Below the pieces are notes generated by a model. The model worked only from the letters and a program-made list of their open reading frames with translations, made no database searches and was not told the DNA's origin. Below are positions 55,063 through 63,105 of a stretch of 64,000 nucleotides of DNA, in pieces. The stretch's first letter is position 1, and every line of letters begins with the position of its first letter. This DNA is from HGM13006 sp900757695 (GTDB lineage Bacteria; Bacillota; Clostridia; Oscillospirales; Oscillospiraceae). Where the stretch lies: positions 1 through 64,000 of the forward strand of contig CAUHNW010000013.1 in NCBI GenBank assembly GCA_959607825.1, read 5' to 3'. Made by a program: the position numbers and the translations under genes.

Positions 55063-55986
55063 ATGATCAATGAGGCTTCTATCAAGTGCTTTATGGCCCT
55101 GTGCGAGACCTTGAGCTTTACGGAGGCAGCCCGGCAGCTGTTTATGACCCAGCAGTCGGTGAGTAAATATATTGCGAAGCTGGAGGAGGATCTGGGATTC
55201 CAGCTGTTCCAGCGCACCCACCACTATGTGGCCATGACCCGGGCCGGAGAGAATTTCTATGCGCTGTTTTCGGATGTAGAGCAGCAGTTTCAGGATACCA
55301 TGGAGGCCACCAAGGTCTATTATCATGGCCTCAGCAATTCCCTGCACATCGGCTATCTCGAATGGCTGGACATCTCCGCAGGGATCGGCAAGGCCCTCCG
55401 GGAGATGAAGGCGGAAAGCCCGGAGCTGGTGTTTGAGGGGGAAAAGCACCCCCAGTATGAGCTCAATGAGCTGTTTCTCAGCAGAAAACTGGATCTGATC
55501 ATCACCTATCGGGAGTTTGCGCCCAAGGATCAGGGTATCAAAAATCTCAAGGTGCTGGATACGCCGCTGGTGCTGCTGGTCTCTCCGGATCATCCCAAGG
55601 CGGTGCCCGGAGCCACCGTGGAGGACTTCAAGAGCGAGCCCTTTATCAAGGCGGCGGCCTCCCGGGAGAGCCTGTCGGAAAGCCGCAGCCGGGCCAGACG
55701 CCAGTGCCGGGAGCTGGGTTTTTCACCCTCAAGGATTATTATTTCGCCCAATCTGGAATCCGCCTATATGGCGGTGGAGCTGGGGCAGGGGATCATGGTA
55801 TCCACCATGCTCAGCCGGATGACCCTGGGCAACAATCTCCGGTGCTATCCGGTGGGAAAGACCGAGGAGCTCCGCTGCTTCTGGTATGAGCAGCAGGAGA
55901 ACCCGTCGGTGGCTCAGTTTGCCCGGTGTCTGGAGCAGGCCCATAAGGACGACCCTGCGGACCCCTATGAATGGACGGAACGATAA
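55063..55986 (+). CDS. LysR-family transcriptional regulator
   Basis: A 307-residue LysR protein. The winged helix is at residues 1-60 (SIKCFMALCETLSFTEAARQ, MTQQSVSKYIAKLEEDLGF), and the effector domain covers about 90-295. It has its own promoter with an operator-like dyad. It follows the aromatic operon in the same direction and could regulate it or an unlinked set. Confidence 0.85.
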   Translation: MINEASIKCFMALCETLSFTEAARQLFMTQQSVSKYIAKLEEDLGFQLFQRTHHYVAMTRAGENFYALFSDVEQQFQDTMEATKVYYHGLSNSLHIGYLEWLDISAGIGKALREMKAESPELVFEGEKHPQYELNELFLSRKLDLIITYREFAPKDQGIKNLKVLDTPLVLLVSPDHPKAVPGATVEDFKSEPFIKAAASRESLSESRSRARRQCRELGFSPSRIIISPNLESAYMAVELGQGIMVSTMLSRMTLGNNLRCYPVGKTEELRCFWYEQQENPSVAQFARCLEQAHKDDPADPYEWTER

Positions 55987-55995
55987 GCGCATAGG

Positions 55996-56030
55996 AAAAA
56001 GGATCTCCCCGGGGAGGTCCTTTTCTTTTT
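55996..56030 (+). terminator. Rho-independent terminator
   Basis: AAAAAGGA-T-CTCCCC pairs with GGGGAG-G-TCCTTTT and is followed by a T-run. Confidence 0.85.
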
Positions 56031-56053
56031 TTGAAAAATGTGAAATTGCCTCT

Positions 56054-56115
56054 TGACAAAGCAGACAAATTGTATTATTGTATTGTTGTACTAAGAAACT
56101 AATACAACAATACAA
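56054..56115 (+). promoter_or_regulatory. YtrA-type promoter/operator region
   Basis: A TTGACA box (56054-56059) precedes a perfect 13-bp inverted repeat TTGTATTGTTGTA (56078-56090) / TACAACAATACAA (56103-56115), 12 bp apart. The repeat lies just before the GntR/YtrA-like gene and is probably its autoregulatory site. Confidence 0.75.
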
Positions 56116-56128
56116 ACGGAGGCGTATT

Positions 56129-56512
56129 ATGCAGTGGAAACTTGATGGAAATGCGCCCATCTATACCCAGCTGGTGGAACGGATGAAGCTTGGGATCGTG
56201 TCCGGGGAATGGCTCCCGGGGCAGCGGATCCCGGCGGTCCGGGAGCTGGCGGTGGAGGCAGGCGTAAATCCAAACACCATGCAGCGGGCGCTGCAGGAGC
56301 TGGAACGGCAGGGACTGTTGTTTTCCCTGCGTACCAGCGGGAGATTTGTAACGGAGGATAATACCATGATCGAGGATGCAAAGAGAACGTTGGCCCGGGA
56401 GCATATCACAGCTTTCCTTCAGCAGATGGAGGCGCTGGGCTATGGGCGCAGGGAGATCATATCCCTGCTGGAGCATACCGAAGGGGGAGAAGAGCATGAC
56501 GCCAATTCTTGA
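56129..56512 (+). CDS. GntR-family regulator, YtrA type
   Basis: A 127-residue GntR winged-helix protein (PIYTQLVERMKLGIVSGEWL, VRELAVEAGVNPNTMQRALQ) with the short C-terminal helix tail typical of the YtrA subfamily. These regulators repress their own ABC transporter operon, often in response to envelope stress. ACGGAGG precedes the ATG. It overlaps the ABC ATPase gene by 17 bp. Confidence 0.9.
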   Translation: MQWKLDGNAPIYTQLVERMKLGIVSGEWLPGQRIPAVRELAVEAGVNPNTMQRALQELERQGLLFSLRTSGRFVTEDNTMIEDAKRTLAREHITAFLQQMEALGYGRREIISLLEHTEGGEEHDANS

Positions 56513-57194
56513 ATGCAAAGACCTGTGCAAATCCTATGGGAAGATGCAGGCGCTCAGTCAGGTCAACCTGACGGTGGAGCCGGGAAAGATCGTAGGCCTG
56601 CTGGGGCCAAATGGCAGCGGCAAGACCACACTGATCAAAATGGCCAACGGCCTGATTACCTGGGACAGCGGTCAGCTGCGCATCAATGGAATGGCTCCGG
56701 GAAAGGAGACCAAGGCCATTGTTTCCTACCTGCCGGAGCGGACGTATCTGGCGGACTGGATGAGCGTCCGGCAGCTGCTGGACTTCTTCTGTGATTTCTA
56801 TCCGGATTTTCAGCGGAAGCGGGCAGAGGAGATGCTTTGTCATTTGAACATCGATGAGACCATGCGGATTCGTCAGATGTCCAAGGGCACCCGGGAGAAG
56901 GTACAGCTGATCTTGGTTATGAGCCGGAAGGCAAAGCTCTATTTGCTGGATGAGCCCATCGGCGGGGTAGACCCGGCCACCAGAGATTATATTCTCCATA
57001 CCATCATCGGCAACTACGACCCCGAAGCCTCGGTGGTGATCTCTACCCACCTGATCGCGGATGTGGAAACGGTGCTGGATCAGGTGATCTTTATCAGCCA
57101 GGGCCAGATCGTATTGCAGAAGAGTGTGGATGAAATTCGTGAGGAGCAGGGGAAATCTGTGGATCAGATGTTCCGGGAGGTATTCAAATGCTAG
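56496..57194 (+). CDS. ABC transporter ATP-binding protein
   Basis: A 232-residue ATPase with Walker A GPNGSGKTT, the signature region MSKGTREKVQL in place of LSGGQ, Walker B LYLLDEPIGGVD and switch His ISTHL. The altered signature is common in YtrB/BcrA-like drug- or stress-related exporters. It partners with the membrane protein at 57188. GGGGGAGAAGAG precedes the ATG at 56496. Confidence 0.9.
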   Translation: MTPILECKDLCKSYGKMQALSQVNLTVEPGKIVGLLGPNGSGKTTLIKMANGLITWDSGQLRINGMAPGKETKAIVSYLPERTYLADWMSVRQLLDFFCDFYPDFQRKRAEEMLCHLNIDETMRIRQMSKGTREKVQLILVMSRKAKLYLLDEPIGGVDPATRDYILHTIIGNYDPEASVVISTHLIADVETVLDQVIFISQGQIVLQKSVDEIREEQGKSVDQMFREVFKC

Positions 57195-58006
57195 GAAAAT
57201 TGTTAAAGCATGAGTTCCGTGCCACGGCGCGGATCATGTGGGTGCTCTATGCGGCCATTCTGGTGCTCAGTGTGGGCATGCACTTCGCCATTCGCTATAT
57301 GCAGGGCAGCCAAACCTATCTGACCCTGCGGATCCTGTCCACCATTGTGGCCGCCTTCTGGGTGCTGGCGCTGATCTTCTGCGTGGTGATGACCCTGGTA
57401 CTGATGGTACAGCGATTTCATAAAAATCTGCTCACCGACGAGGGGTATTTGATGTTTACCCTGCCGGTGAGCGTCCATGAGCTGGTCTTCTCCAAGATCA
57501 TCGTGTCTGTGGTCTGGTTCCTGCTTACCGGTCTGGTGGTGGGGCTGGGCATTGGTCTTGCGGTGCTGGACAGCGAATTCCTACAGATGTGCGGTGAGAT
57601 GATCCGTGAGATGATCCGGTATTTTGACGCAGACGCGGCAAAGCTGACCCTGCAGAGCGCCGGTATGCTGGCCGAACTGCTGCTGTTGGTCATCATAAGC
57701 GCAGCAGCAACGATGCTGCACTTCTATGCGGCGATGTCGCTGGGCTATGGATTTACGGGACATAAGGCCTTGTGGTCGGTGGTATGGTTCTTTCTCATCA
57801 GCTTTGTGCTCCAGATGATCGGCATGACCCTGATGATGGCTACCGGTGATTCAATGTTTTCATGGCTTTTCGGAAGCGATAGCCTCAGCGCTGTGCAGGT
57901 ATGGAATCTGAGCGTGCTGGGTGCGGCGGCAGTCAATCTGATCGTTGCGGGGGCGCTCTATGTGGTGACTTGGCTGAACCTGAAAAAACGGCTGAATCTG
58001 GCATAA
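57188..58006 (+). CDS. ABC-2 type transporter permease
   Basis: A 272-residue membrane protein with about six hydrophobic segments (IMWVLYAAILVLSVGMHFAI, STIVAAFWVLALIFCVVMTL, LLLLVIISAAATMLHFYAAM) and a basic N-terminus (LGKLLKHEFRATAR). It overlaps the ATPase gene by 7 bp. With the YtrA regulator it forms a self-regulated exporter set, substrate unknown. Confidence 0.85.
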   Translation: MLGKLLKHEFRATARIMWVLYAAILVLSVGMHFAIRYMQGSQTYLTLRILSTIVAAFWVLALIFCVVMTLVLMVQRFHKNLLTDEGYLMFTLPVSVHELVFSKIIVSVVWFLLTGLVVGLGIGLAVLDSEFLQMCGEMIREMIRYFDADAAKLTLQSAGMLAELLLLVIISAAATMLHFYAAMSLGYGFTGHKALWSVVWFFLISFVLQMIGMTLMMATGDSMFSWLFGSDSLSAVQVWNLSVLGAAAVNLIVAGALYVVTWLNLKKRLNLA

Positions 58007-58017
58007 CAGAATAAAGA

Positions 58018-58058
58018 ATGCCCTCTGCACCGGCGTGGAACGGTGCAGGGGGCATTTG
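58018..58058. terminator. Terminator between convergent genes
   Basis: AATGCCC-CTGCACCG pairs with CGGTGCAG-GGGCATT, between the permease and the MobA fusion gene. Confidence 0.8.
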
Positions 58059-58062
58059 CGGA

Positions 58063-59052
58063 TCAAAGCTCGGTCAGAAGCTGATTTAGTTCATCGGGGG
58101 TGTTGACATTCCGTACCCAATCCTGATTGGGCAGGGGCACCGTGGTGGTGCGCATAGAGGAAAGCAGACTGGACATGCGGTTTTCACCCTGGGCCAGCAG
58201 CTGGTCGATCCGGGGCAGGCAGGTGCTGCGGTAGAGCCCCAGCAGCGGCTCGGGACGGCCGTCTCTGGTAAAGATGCAGGCGTCCTCACAGTGGCAGCGC
58301 TTTTTTTTCAGCAGACTTACCGCCTCCTGTCCCAGCAGCGGCATATCCACGGCGCTGACCCAGAGCAGCTCACAGCCGGTCTCACGAAAGGCGGCCTGAA
58401 GCCCGCCCATGGGGCCTCGATCCGGCAGCTGGTCATAGACGGCCTTGGTGCCCTCCGGCAGCTGAGGCAGATGCTCCGGCTGTCCTGCGGCAATATAAAT
58501 GGGGGCATGGGGCAGCATCCCGTGCCAGAAATCCACCGCACGCTGGAGCATGGTTTTCCCCTGCACAGAGACTGCGGCCTTGTCACGGCCCATGCGGGTG
58601 GAGCGTCCGCCTGCCAAAATCAGCACGCCGGGCTGTTCCACGGCGGATAAAAGCTTTTGGTAGATCTCGGGCTTTTGAGACATATCCAGTGATTTCATAT
58701 CCGGGCCTGTCCAGATGTGAAAGGAAGTGGCGGTGGCCACAGGCCGGGGACTGCCGTCCTGATAGACGGCGTAGCGAAGCTCCAGCTTTTTCCCCTGACA
58801 GAGCGTGCAGGCGGTGCGGACGGTGACGTGGCCGGGATAGCGCACCGGAGCGGCATATTGCAGGTTGAGATTGACCATGGGCGGGTTGATGCCCTCCTTG
58901 TTCATGGCCTCGTAGGGATAGCCCACTGCGGAAAAAAAGTCCATTCGGGCGATTTCATACCAAATGGGGTAGACGGCATGGTGTACGATCCCCATGGGAT
59001 CGCAGTCCGGATAGCGGACGTCAATATGGGATTCAGACAGCAAGGAGACCAT
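58063..59052 (-). CDS. Acyl-CoA thioesterase-MobA fusion protein
   Basis: A 329-residue two-domain protein. Residues 1-118 form a YbgC-like hotdog thioesterase (DVRYPDCDPMGIVHHAVYPI with Asp18 in the active-site position). Residues 142-329 form a MobA-type molybdenum cofactor guanylyltransferase (LILAGGRSTRMGRDKAAV, DRGPMGGLQAAF, VSAVDMPLLG, RNVNTPDEL). MobA makes the MGD form needed by AthL-type enzymes. No stop lies between the domains. The fusion to a thioesterase is unusual and suggests a chance joining or a coupled CoA-ester role. The ribosome site fits a TTG at 59043 slightly better than the ATG at 59052. Confidence 0.85.
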   Translation of the reverse strand: MVSLLSESHIDVRYPDCDPMGIVHHAVYPIWYEIARMDFFSAVGYPYEAMNKEGINPPMVNLNLQYAAPVRYPGHVTVRTACTLCQGKKLELRYAVYQDGSPRPVATATSFHIWTGPDMKSLDMSQKPEIYQKLLSAVEQPGVLILAGGRSTRMGRDKAAVSVQGKTMLQRAVDFWHGMLPHAPIYIAAGQPEHLPQLPEGTKAVYDQLPDRGPMGGLQAAFRETGCELLWVSAVDMPLLGQEAVSLLKKKRCHCEDACIFTRDGRPEPLLGLYRSTCLPRIDQLLAQGENRMSSLLSSMRTTTVPLPNQDWVRNVNTPDELNQLLTEL

Positions 59053-59071
59053 CCTTTCAGAATAAAATACG

Positions 59072-59096
59072 GGCTGCCGCAGGTTTTGCGGCAGCC
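59072..59096 (-). terminator. Terminator after the DtxR-like gene
   Basis: A 9-bp stem GGCTGCCGC/GCGGCAGCC, followed on the minus strand by CGTATTTTATT, separates the DtxR-like gene from the fusion gene. Confidence 0.75.
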
Positions 59097-59105
59097 ATTG
59101 TGCGG

Positions 59106-59510
59106 TTATTGATATTTCTCCATGAGCTCCGGCCTGTTTTTCAGAACATGAGCCTTGATGGCCGCAAAGCTCTCGGCACTGATCACATGCTCGATCCGGC
59201 AGGCATCCTCAGCGGCCACCTCGGGATCCACGCCCAGCGCAGTGAGCAGATCGGTGATCAGGGTGTGGCGCTCATAGATCTTATCGGCGATCTCCTGACC
59301 GGCGGGGAGCAGAGAGATGGAGCCTTCGGGGCTGACGGTAATATAGCCGTTTTCCCGAAGATTTTTCATGGCAACGCTGACGCTGGGCTTGGAGAAGCCA
59401 AGCTCGTTGGCGATGTCAATGGAGCGGACGGTACCCTTTTGATTGTGGAGCACCAGAATCGTTTCCAGATAGTTTTCGGCAGATTCATGAATTTTCAATC
59501 GAGTCACCAC
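59106..59510 (-). CDS. DtxR/MntR-family metal-dependent regulator
   Basis: A 134-residue regulator with an N-terminal winged helix (SAENYLETILVLHNQKGTVR, followed by SIDIANELGFSKPSVSVAMK) and a metal-binding dimerisation domain (ERHTLITDLLTALGVDP...AEDACRIEHVIS). It lacks the C-terminal SH3 domain, as MntR does. It senses Mn or Fe. The start is uncertain: GTG at 59510 or TTG at 59498, which has a GTGGTGA site and gives the usual MKIHESAENYL beginning. Its targets are not in the window as far as I see. Confidence 0.85.
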   Translation of the reverse strand: MVTRLKIHESAENYLETILVLHNQKGTVRSIDIANELGFSKPSVSVAMKNLRENGYITVSPEGSISLLPAGQEIADKIYERHTLITDLLTALGVDPEVAAEDACRIEHVISAESFAAIKAHVLKNRPELMEKYQ

Positions 59511-59608
59511 TTTTCATTGCGTAGACGAATATACGAATTGTTAAATATTATAGCATGAAATCGTATGGTATTGCAAGAGCTTTATCGTCAAAAACAGTTA
59601 GAAATAAC

Positions 59609-60664
59609 TTACTGTCCGAAGGCAGCCTGAAAGGCGTCTGCAAAGGGATAGCGGAACACGCCCTTTTCGGTGACGATGCCGGAGATCAGCTCAGCAGGGG
59701 TCACGTCAAAGGCGGGGTTATAGCACTTGACGCCGGCGGGAGCCTGAGACTGGGCGTAGAACTTGGAGCGGATCTCATCCCCGTCCCGTTCCTCAATGAC
59801 GATGTCCCTTCCGCTGGGGCAGGAGAAATCAATGGTGGAGGAGGGGCCGAGGACATACACGGGGATGCCGTAGTGATGGGCCAGAATGGCAACGCCGCTG
59901 GTGCCGATCTTGTTGGCGGTGTCGCCGTTGGCGGCGATCCGGTCGCAGCCCACAAGGCAGGCGTCGATCTTGCCCTGTGCCATCACCAGAGAGGCCATGT
60001 TGTCGCAGATCAGGGTCACATCCACACCGGCTTCGTACAGCTCATAGGCGGTGAGCCGGGCGCCCTGCAGCAGAGGACGGGTTTCGTCGGAGTAGACGTG
60101 GAAGCCATAGCCCTGCTGCTGCCCCAGCAGGATAGGGCCGAGGGCGGTGCCGTGGACCGAGGTGGCAAGGGGCCCGGCATTGCAGTGGGTCAGCAGGCCG
60201 AAGCCGGGCTTCAGGAGAGAAAGACCGTTTTGGGAGATCTTCAGGTTCATCTGGATGTCTTCCTCCTGAATGCGAATGGCCTCCTGCCGCAGGGCGTCCA
60301 GCAGCTGAGGCCGGGACTCGTCATGGTGAAGCCGGGCAGTGCGGAGCATCCGCGTCAAAGCCCAGCTGAGGTTCACTGCGGTGGGGCGGCTTTGCTCCAG
60401 ATATTCGGCCTCTTTTTGCAGAGCGGCGTAGAAATGGGAAAAGTCCGGTGCGGGGATGCTTCTTGCCAGTACATACAGGGCGTAGCCTGCAAAGATGCCG
60501 ATGGCAGGGGCGCCCCGAACCCGCAGGGAGAAGATGGCTTCATAGAGCTCGTCCCGGCTTTTTAATCGGATCAGTTTTTTCTCGCCCGGCAGCAGGGTCT
60601 GGTCGATGATCTCCAGAGCGTCCTCCGCTGGGGTCAGATGGACATTTTCGGCAAGCTGTTTCAT
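59609..60664 (-). CDS. mtnA: S-methyl-5-thioribose-1-phosphate isomerase
   Basis: A 351-residue MtnA of the methionine salvage pathway, isomerising 5-methylthioribose-1-phosphate to the ribulose form. It shows RVRGAPAIGIFAGYAL, the catalytic Cys in LLTHCNAGPLAT and Asp in GCDRIAANGDTANKIGT. GAAGGGAGAT precedes the ATG at 60664, so the upstream extension to 60778 is rejected. No other salvage genes lie nearby. Some family members act on other sugar-1-phosphates. Confidence 0.9.
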   Translation of the reverse strand: MKQLAENVHLTPAEDALEIIDQTLLPGEKKLIRLKSRDELYEAIFSLRVRGAPAIGIFAGYALYVLARSIPAPDFSHFYAALQKEAEYLEQSRPTAVNLSWALTRMLRTARLHHDESRPQLLDALRQEAIRIQEEDIQMNLKISQNGLSLLKPGFGLLTHCNAGPLATSVHGTALGPILLGQQQGYGFHVYSDETRPLLQGARLTAYELYEAGVDVTLICDNMASLVMAQGKIDACLVGCDRIAANGDTANKIGTSGVAILAHHYGIPVYVLGPSSTIDFSCPSGRDIVIEERDGDEIRSKFYAQSQAPAGVKCYNPAFDVTPAELISGIVTEKGVFRYPFADAFQAAFGQ

Positions 60665-60739
60665 GGGGCATATCTCCCTTCTTTGATTCCTTCCAGTATA
60701 ATACGGAAAAAGAAATCCTGCAAGGAAAATAAAAAGTAC

Positions 60740-60768
60740 TTGACAAACTGCGACATATTTTATATAAT
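60740..60768 (+). promoter_or_regulatory. Consensus tRNA promoter
   Basis: TTGACA (60740-60745), 17 bp and TATAAT (60763-60768), about 19 bp before the tRNA gene. Confidence 0.85.
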
Positions 60769-60786
60769 AACCGAGCAATTTGAAAT

Positions 60787-60874
60787 GCGCGAGTGGTGGA
60801 ATTGGCAGACTCGCTAGATTCAGGTTCTAGTGTCCATTACGGACGTGCGGGTTCAAGTCCCGCCTCGCGCACCA
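60787..60874 (+). tRNA. tRNA-Leu (CAG)
   Basis: An 88-nt class II tRNA. The acceptor stem is GCGCGAG/CTCGCGC, the anticodon stem-loop is CTAGA-TTCAGGT-TCTAG with anticodon CAG, and a long variable arm and GTTCAAGTC T-loop follow. CCA is encoded. It has its own consensus promoter and terminator. Confidence 0.97.
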
Positions 60875-60904
60875 AGACCAGAGCGTGTGCTCTGGTCTTT
60901 TTTT
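60875..60904 (+). terminator. tRNA terminator
   Basis: A 10-bp stem AGACCAGAGC/GCTCTGGTCT is followed by seven T residues. Confidence 0.9.
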
Positions 60905-60914
60905 ATGCAGTATT

Positions 60915-60950
60915 CGCCCTGTGGCTTCCGTGGAGGCCACAGGGCGTTTT
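60915..60950. terminator. Terminator-like hairpin
   Basis: An 11-bp stem CGCCCTGTGGC/GCCACAGGGCG lies at the end of the minus-strand Mo/ABC operon. A TTTT run is on the plus side only. Confidence 0.6.
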
Positions 60951-60951
60951 G

Positions 60952-62046
60952 CTATTTTGTGGTCTGTTCCAGCTCCCGCAGGGTTTCCGGGTCATCGGCG
61001 TCCTGAAGCTCATGAGGATCGGCAGCCGGGAGAAGGCGCACCAGCTCCGGGTGGCGGCGGATCACATATCCGCCGCCTGTTCCGTCCGGAAGGGTCAAAA
61101 GCGCAGGAAACAGAGCGGCAGGGAACAGAACCGGAGCGCCGGGGCTTCCGCCTGCGGCGGGACGCCAGATGTACCGGGAGCCATTGACCGCAGAAAGGGC
61201 CAGTGCGGCTACCGTTTCCTGCCGCAGCAGGGGCTGATCCCCCGGGCAGAACAGGCAGCCGGAGATATCCTCCATGGCCGAAAGGCCCAGACGGATCGTA
61301 TCACTGCGGAGCGGAAGCCGGTGGAGCAATACGTCAATGCCCAGTTCATGGCAAAGGGCGGCAACGTCCTCATGACGGGTCACCACCAGACGGCGGGAAA
61401 AGATCCCTTCTGTGGCATAAATAGCGCTTGCAATCATGGGCTGACCCAGAAAGTCGGCCATGAGCTTATTGCCTCCAAAGCGCCGCCCCATGCCAGATGC
61501 CATGATGACGCAGCCAAGCTTGCCATAAGGGGCGTCCAGATCCACAAGGAATACATCCTCCCGGCGGCATAGCCCTGTGAGGAAGGGGAGGGGCTGCTTG
61601 CGCACCACGGCAGCTACCTGCTTTTTCTCCAGCAGAGCCCCAATGGCCTGCTGATATTCCGGACATGACGATTCCAGATAGCCGATCTCATCGATGGAGA
61701 CCCAGGGGCCTTCCGCTTGCCCAAGCCGTTCCAGCGCAGGAACACCAACGGTCAAAAAAGCATCGGGGCAGGGGTTCATGCGGTTCTCGTGCCCGGGCGC
61801 ATTGGGGTCAAAGCGCCCCACCTGCACGGTGACGCCGGTGGCAGATTCCGTAAGATAGACGGCCTCCCGGGGAACGGCATGGGTGGTGATGCCCGAAACC
61901 GGGGTGGGAAACAGCGCATGGAGCAGCGTGGTCTTTCCGGCCCCCCGGGTGCCGGTGAGGATCAGATGGCGCTTACCGCTGCTCCGGAAAGCTTGCCAGA
62001 TACAGCTGGCGGTTGGCCTGAATACAGGCGTCTCGGTAGGCTTCAT
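60952..62046 (-). CDS. NTPase-MocA fusion protein
   Basis: A 364-residue two-domain protein. Residues 1-175 form a THEP1/DUF2478-like P-loop NTPase with Walker A G32-T40 (GTRGAGKTT) and Walker B-like WVSIDEIG. Residues 178-364 form a MocA/NTP-transferase domain (CVIMASGMGRRFGGNKLM, CLFCPGDQPLL), which attaches CMP to Mo-molybdopterin for xanthine-dehydrogenase-type enzymes. It overlaps the ModE-like gene by 74 bp, so the two are translationally linked. The pairing suggests an energy-driven cofactor maturation factor. The reaction of the fused NTPase is unknown. Confidence 0.8.
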   Translation of the reverse strand: MKPTETPVFRPTASCIWQAFRSSGKRHLILTGTRGAGKTTLLHALFPTPVSGITTHAVPREAVYLTESATGVTVQVGRFDPNAPGHENRMNPCPDAFLTVGVPALERLGQAEGPWVSIDEIGYLESSCPEYQQAIGALLEKKQVAAVVRKQPLPFLTGLCRREDVFLVDLDAPYGKLGCVIMASGMGRRFGGNKLMADFLGQPMIASAIYATEGIFSRRLVVTRHEDVAALCHELGIDVLLHRLPLRSDTIRLGLSAMEDISGCLFCPGDQPLLRQETVAALALSAVNGSRYIWRPAAGGSPGAPVLFPAALFPALLTLPDGTGGGYVIRRHPELVRLLPAADPHELQDADDPETLRELEQTTK

Positions 62047-62314
62047 AGCGGCTCAGCCACTCCTTTCCCTTTGGTGTCAGCCGACTTCCGCCGCCGTCCC
62101 TGCCGCCGGTGCTGCGGGTGGTCAGGGGATAGCCCAGTACGGCCTCTGCGTGCTGTAGGAGACGGAGCGCCTTGCTGTAGGACATCTCCATGGTCAGGGC
62201 TGCGGCGCGGAGAGAACCGGTTTCCTCCACAAGACGCAGAAGACGGGCGGGGCCTTCTCCAAAAAACTTCTCGCCATTGTCGTCATAAAATATGATCTTT
62301 GTGACTGCTTTCAT
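61973..62314 (-). CDS. ModE-like winged-helix protein
   Basis: A 113-residue protein equal to the N-terminal DNA-binding domain of ModE (ARLLRLVEETGSLRAAALTM, SYSKALRLLQHAEAVLGYPL, GGRDGGGSRLTPKGKEWL). It has no molbindin domain, so it may not sense molybdate directly. It overlaps both neighbours, the ABC ATPase gene by 4 bp and the NTPase-MocA gene. The context supports a role in Mo homeostasis. Confidence 0.85.
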   Translation of the reverse strand: MKAVTKIIFYDDNGEKFFGEGPARLLRLVEETGSLRAAALTMEMSYSKALRLLQHAEAVLGYPLTTRSTGGRDGGGSRLTPKGKEWLSRYEAYRDACIQANRQLYLASFPEQR

Positions 62315-63105
62315 AAGGTTTCCTCCGGCAGCATGACCAGCTGGCGCCTGCCGCTTGGGTCAGTGACCGCCTGTAAATGGATCTTTCCGTAGATCTGTGC
62401 CAGAAGGGCCTGGGTGTTTGGAAGCGGATCTTCCCGGGGGCGTATTGTTCCCAGCACCTGCCCGTGCGAAATGAGAAGAAGCCGCTGGCAGCCGTTCAGG
62501 GCCAGCATGGGATCGTGGAGGGTCAATAGGACGCCCCGCTGCTCTGCCTCAACCCAGCGCCGCAGGATGCCGAGCATCTGATAGCGGAAGTGGAAATCCA
62601 GAGCGCTTTCCGGCTCGTCCAGCAGCAGAAGATTGGCGGGGGCAGAGAGCGTCCGGGCAAGGATGCACAGCTGCTTCTGCCCCTCGCTGAGCTTTTGATA
62701 GTTTTCCTGCGCCCGGCCCGCAAGCCCAACCAGTGCCAGCGCCTTTTCGGCGGCTGCTTTCATGGCGGTGCCGGGACGCTCCAACAGCCCCAGCTGGGGA
62801 TTGAAGCCCATGAGCACCACGTCCATCAGAGAGATATCCATGGAGATGCCGCTGCGCTGGGGGATATAGCGCACCAGACTGGAGAGCTTCCGGGGACTCA
62901 GCGCTTCCAGAGAATGCCCCAGAAGCGTGCAGCTTCCGGCGTGGGGGAGAATGCCGCAGATGGCCTTGAGCAGGGTGGTTTTCCCGCAGCCGTTGGCGCC
63001 CAGAATCCCTGTGATGGTACCGGCCTCCAGAGAAAAGGAGATGTCCGTCAGGATCTGATGCCGGTCGTACCCGGCGGAAATGCCTGCGGCAGAAAAGAAA
63101 CTCAT
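62311..63105 (-). CDS. FecE-type ABC transporter ATPase
   Basis: A 264-residue ATPase with Walker A GANGCGKTT, signature LSEGQ, Walker B LLLLDEPESALD and an H-loop LLTLHDP. The family serves siderophore, B12, heme or oxyanion importers. GGAGGT precedes the ATG at 63105, overlapping the permease stop. The ModE-like and MocA genes downstream point to molybdate or tungstate uptake, as in MolBC of Haemophilus. This is inference, and iron chelates are the alternative. Confidence 0.85.
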   Translation of the reverse strand: MSFFSAAGISAGYDRHQILTDISFSLEAGTITGILGANGCGKTTLLKAICGILPHAGSCTLLGHSLEALSPRKLSSLVRYIPQRSGISMDISLMDVVLMGFNPQLGLLERPGTAMKAAAEKALALVGLAGRAQENYQKLSEGQKQLCILARTLSAPANLLLLDEPESALDFHFRYQMLGILRRWVEAEQRGVLLTLHDPMLALNGCQRLLLISHGQVLGTIRPREDPLPNTQALLAQIYGKIHLQAVTDPSGRRQLVMLPEETL

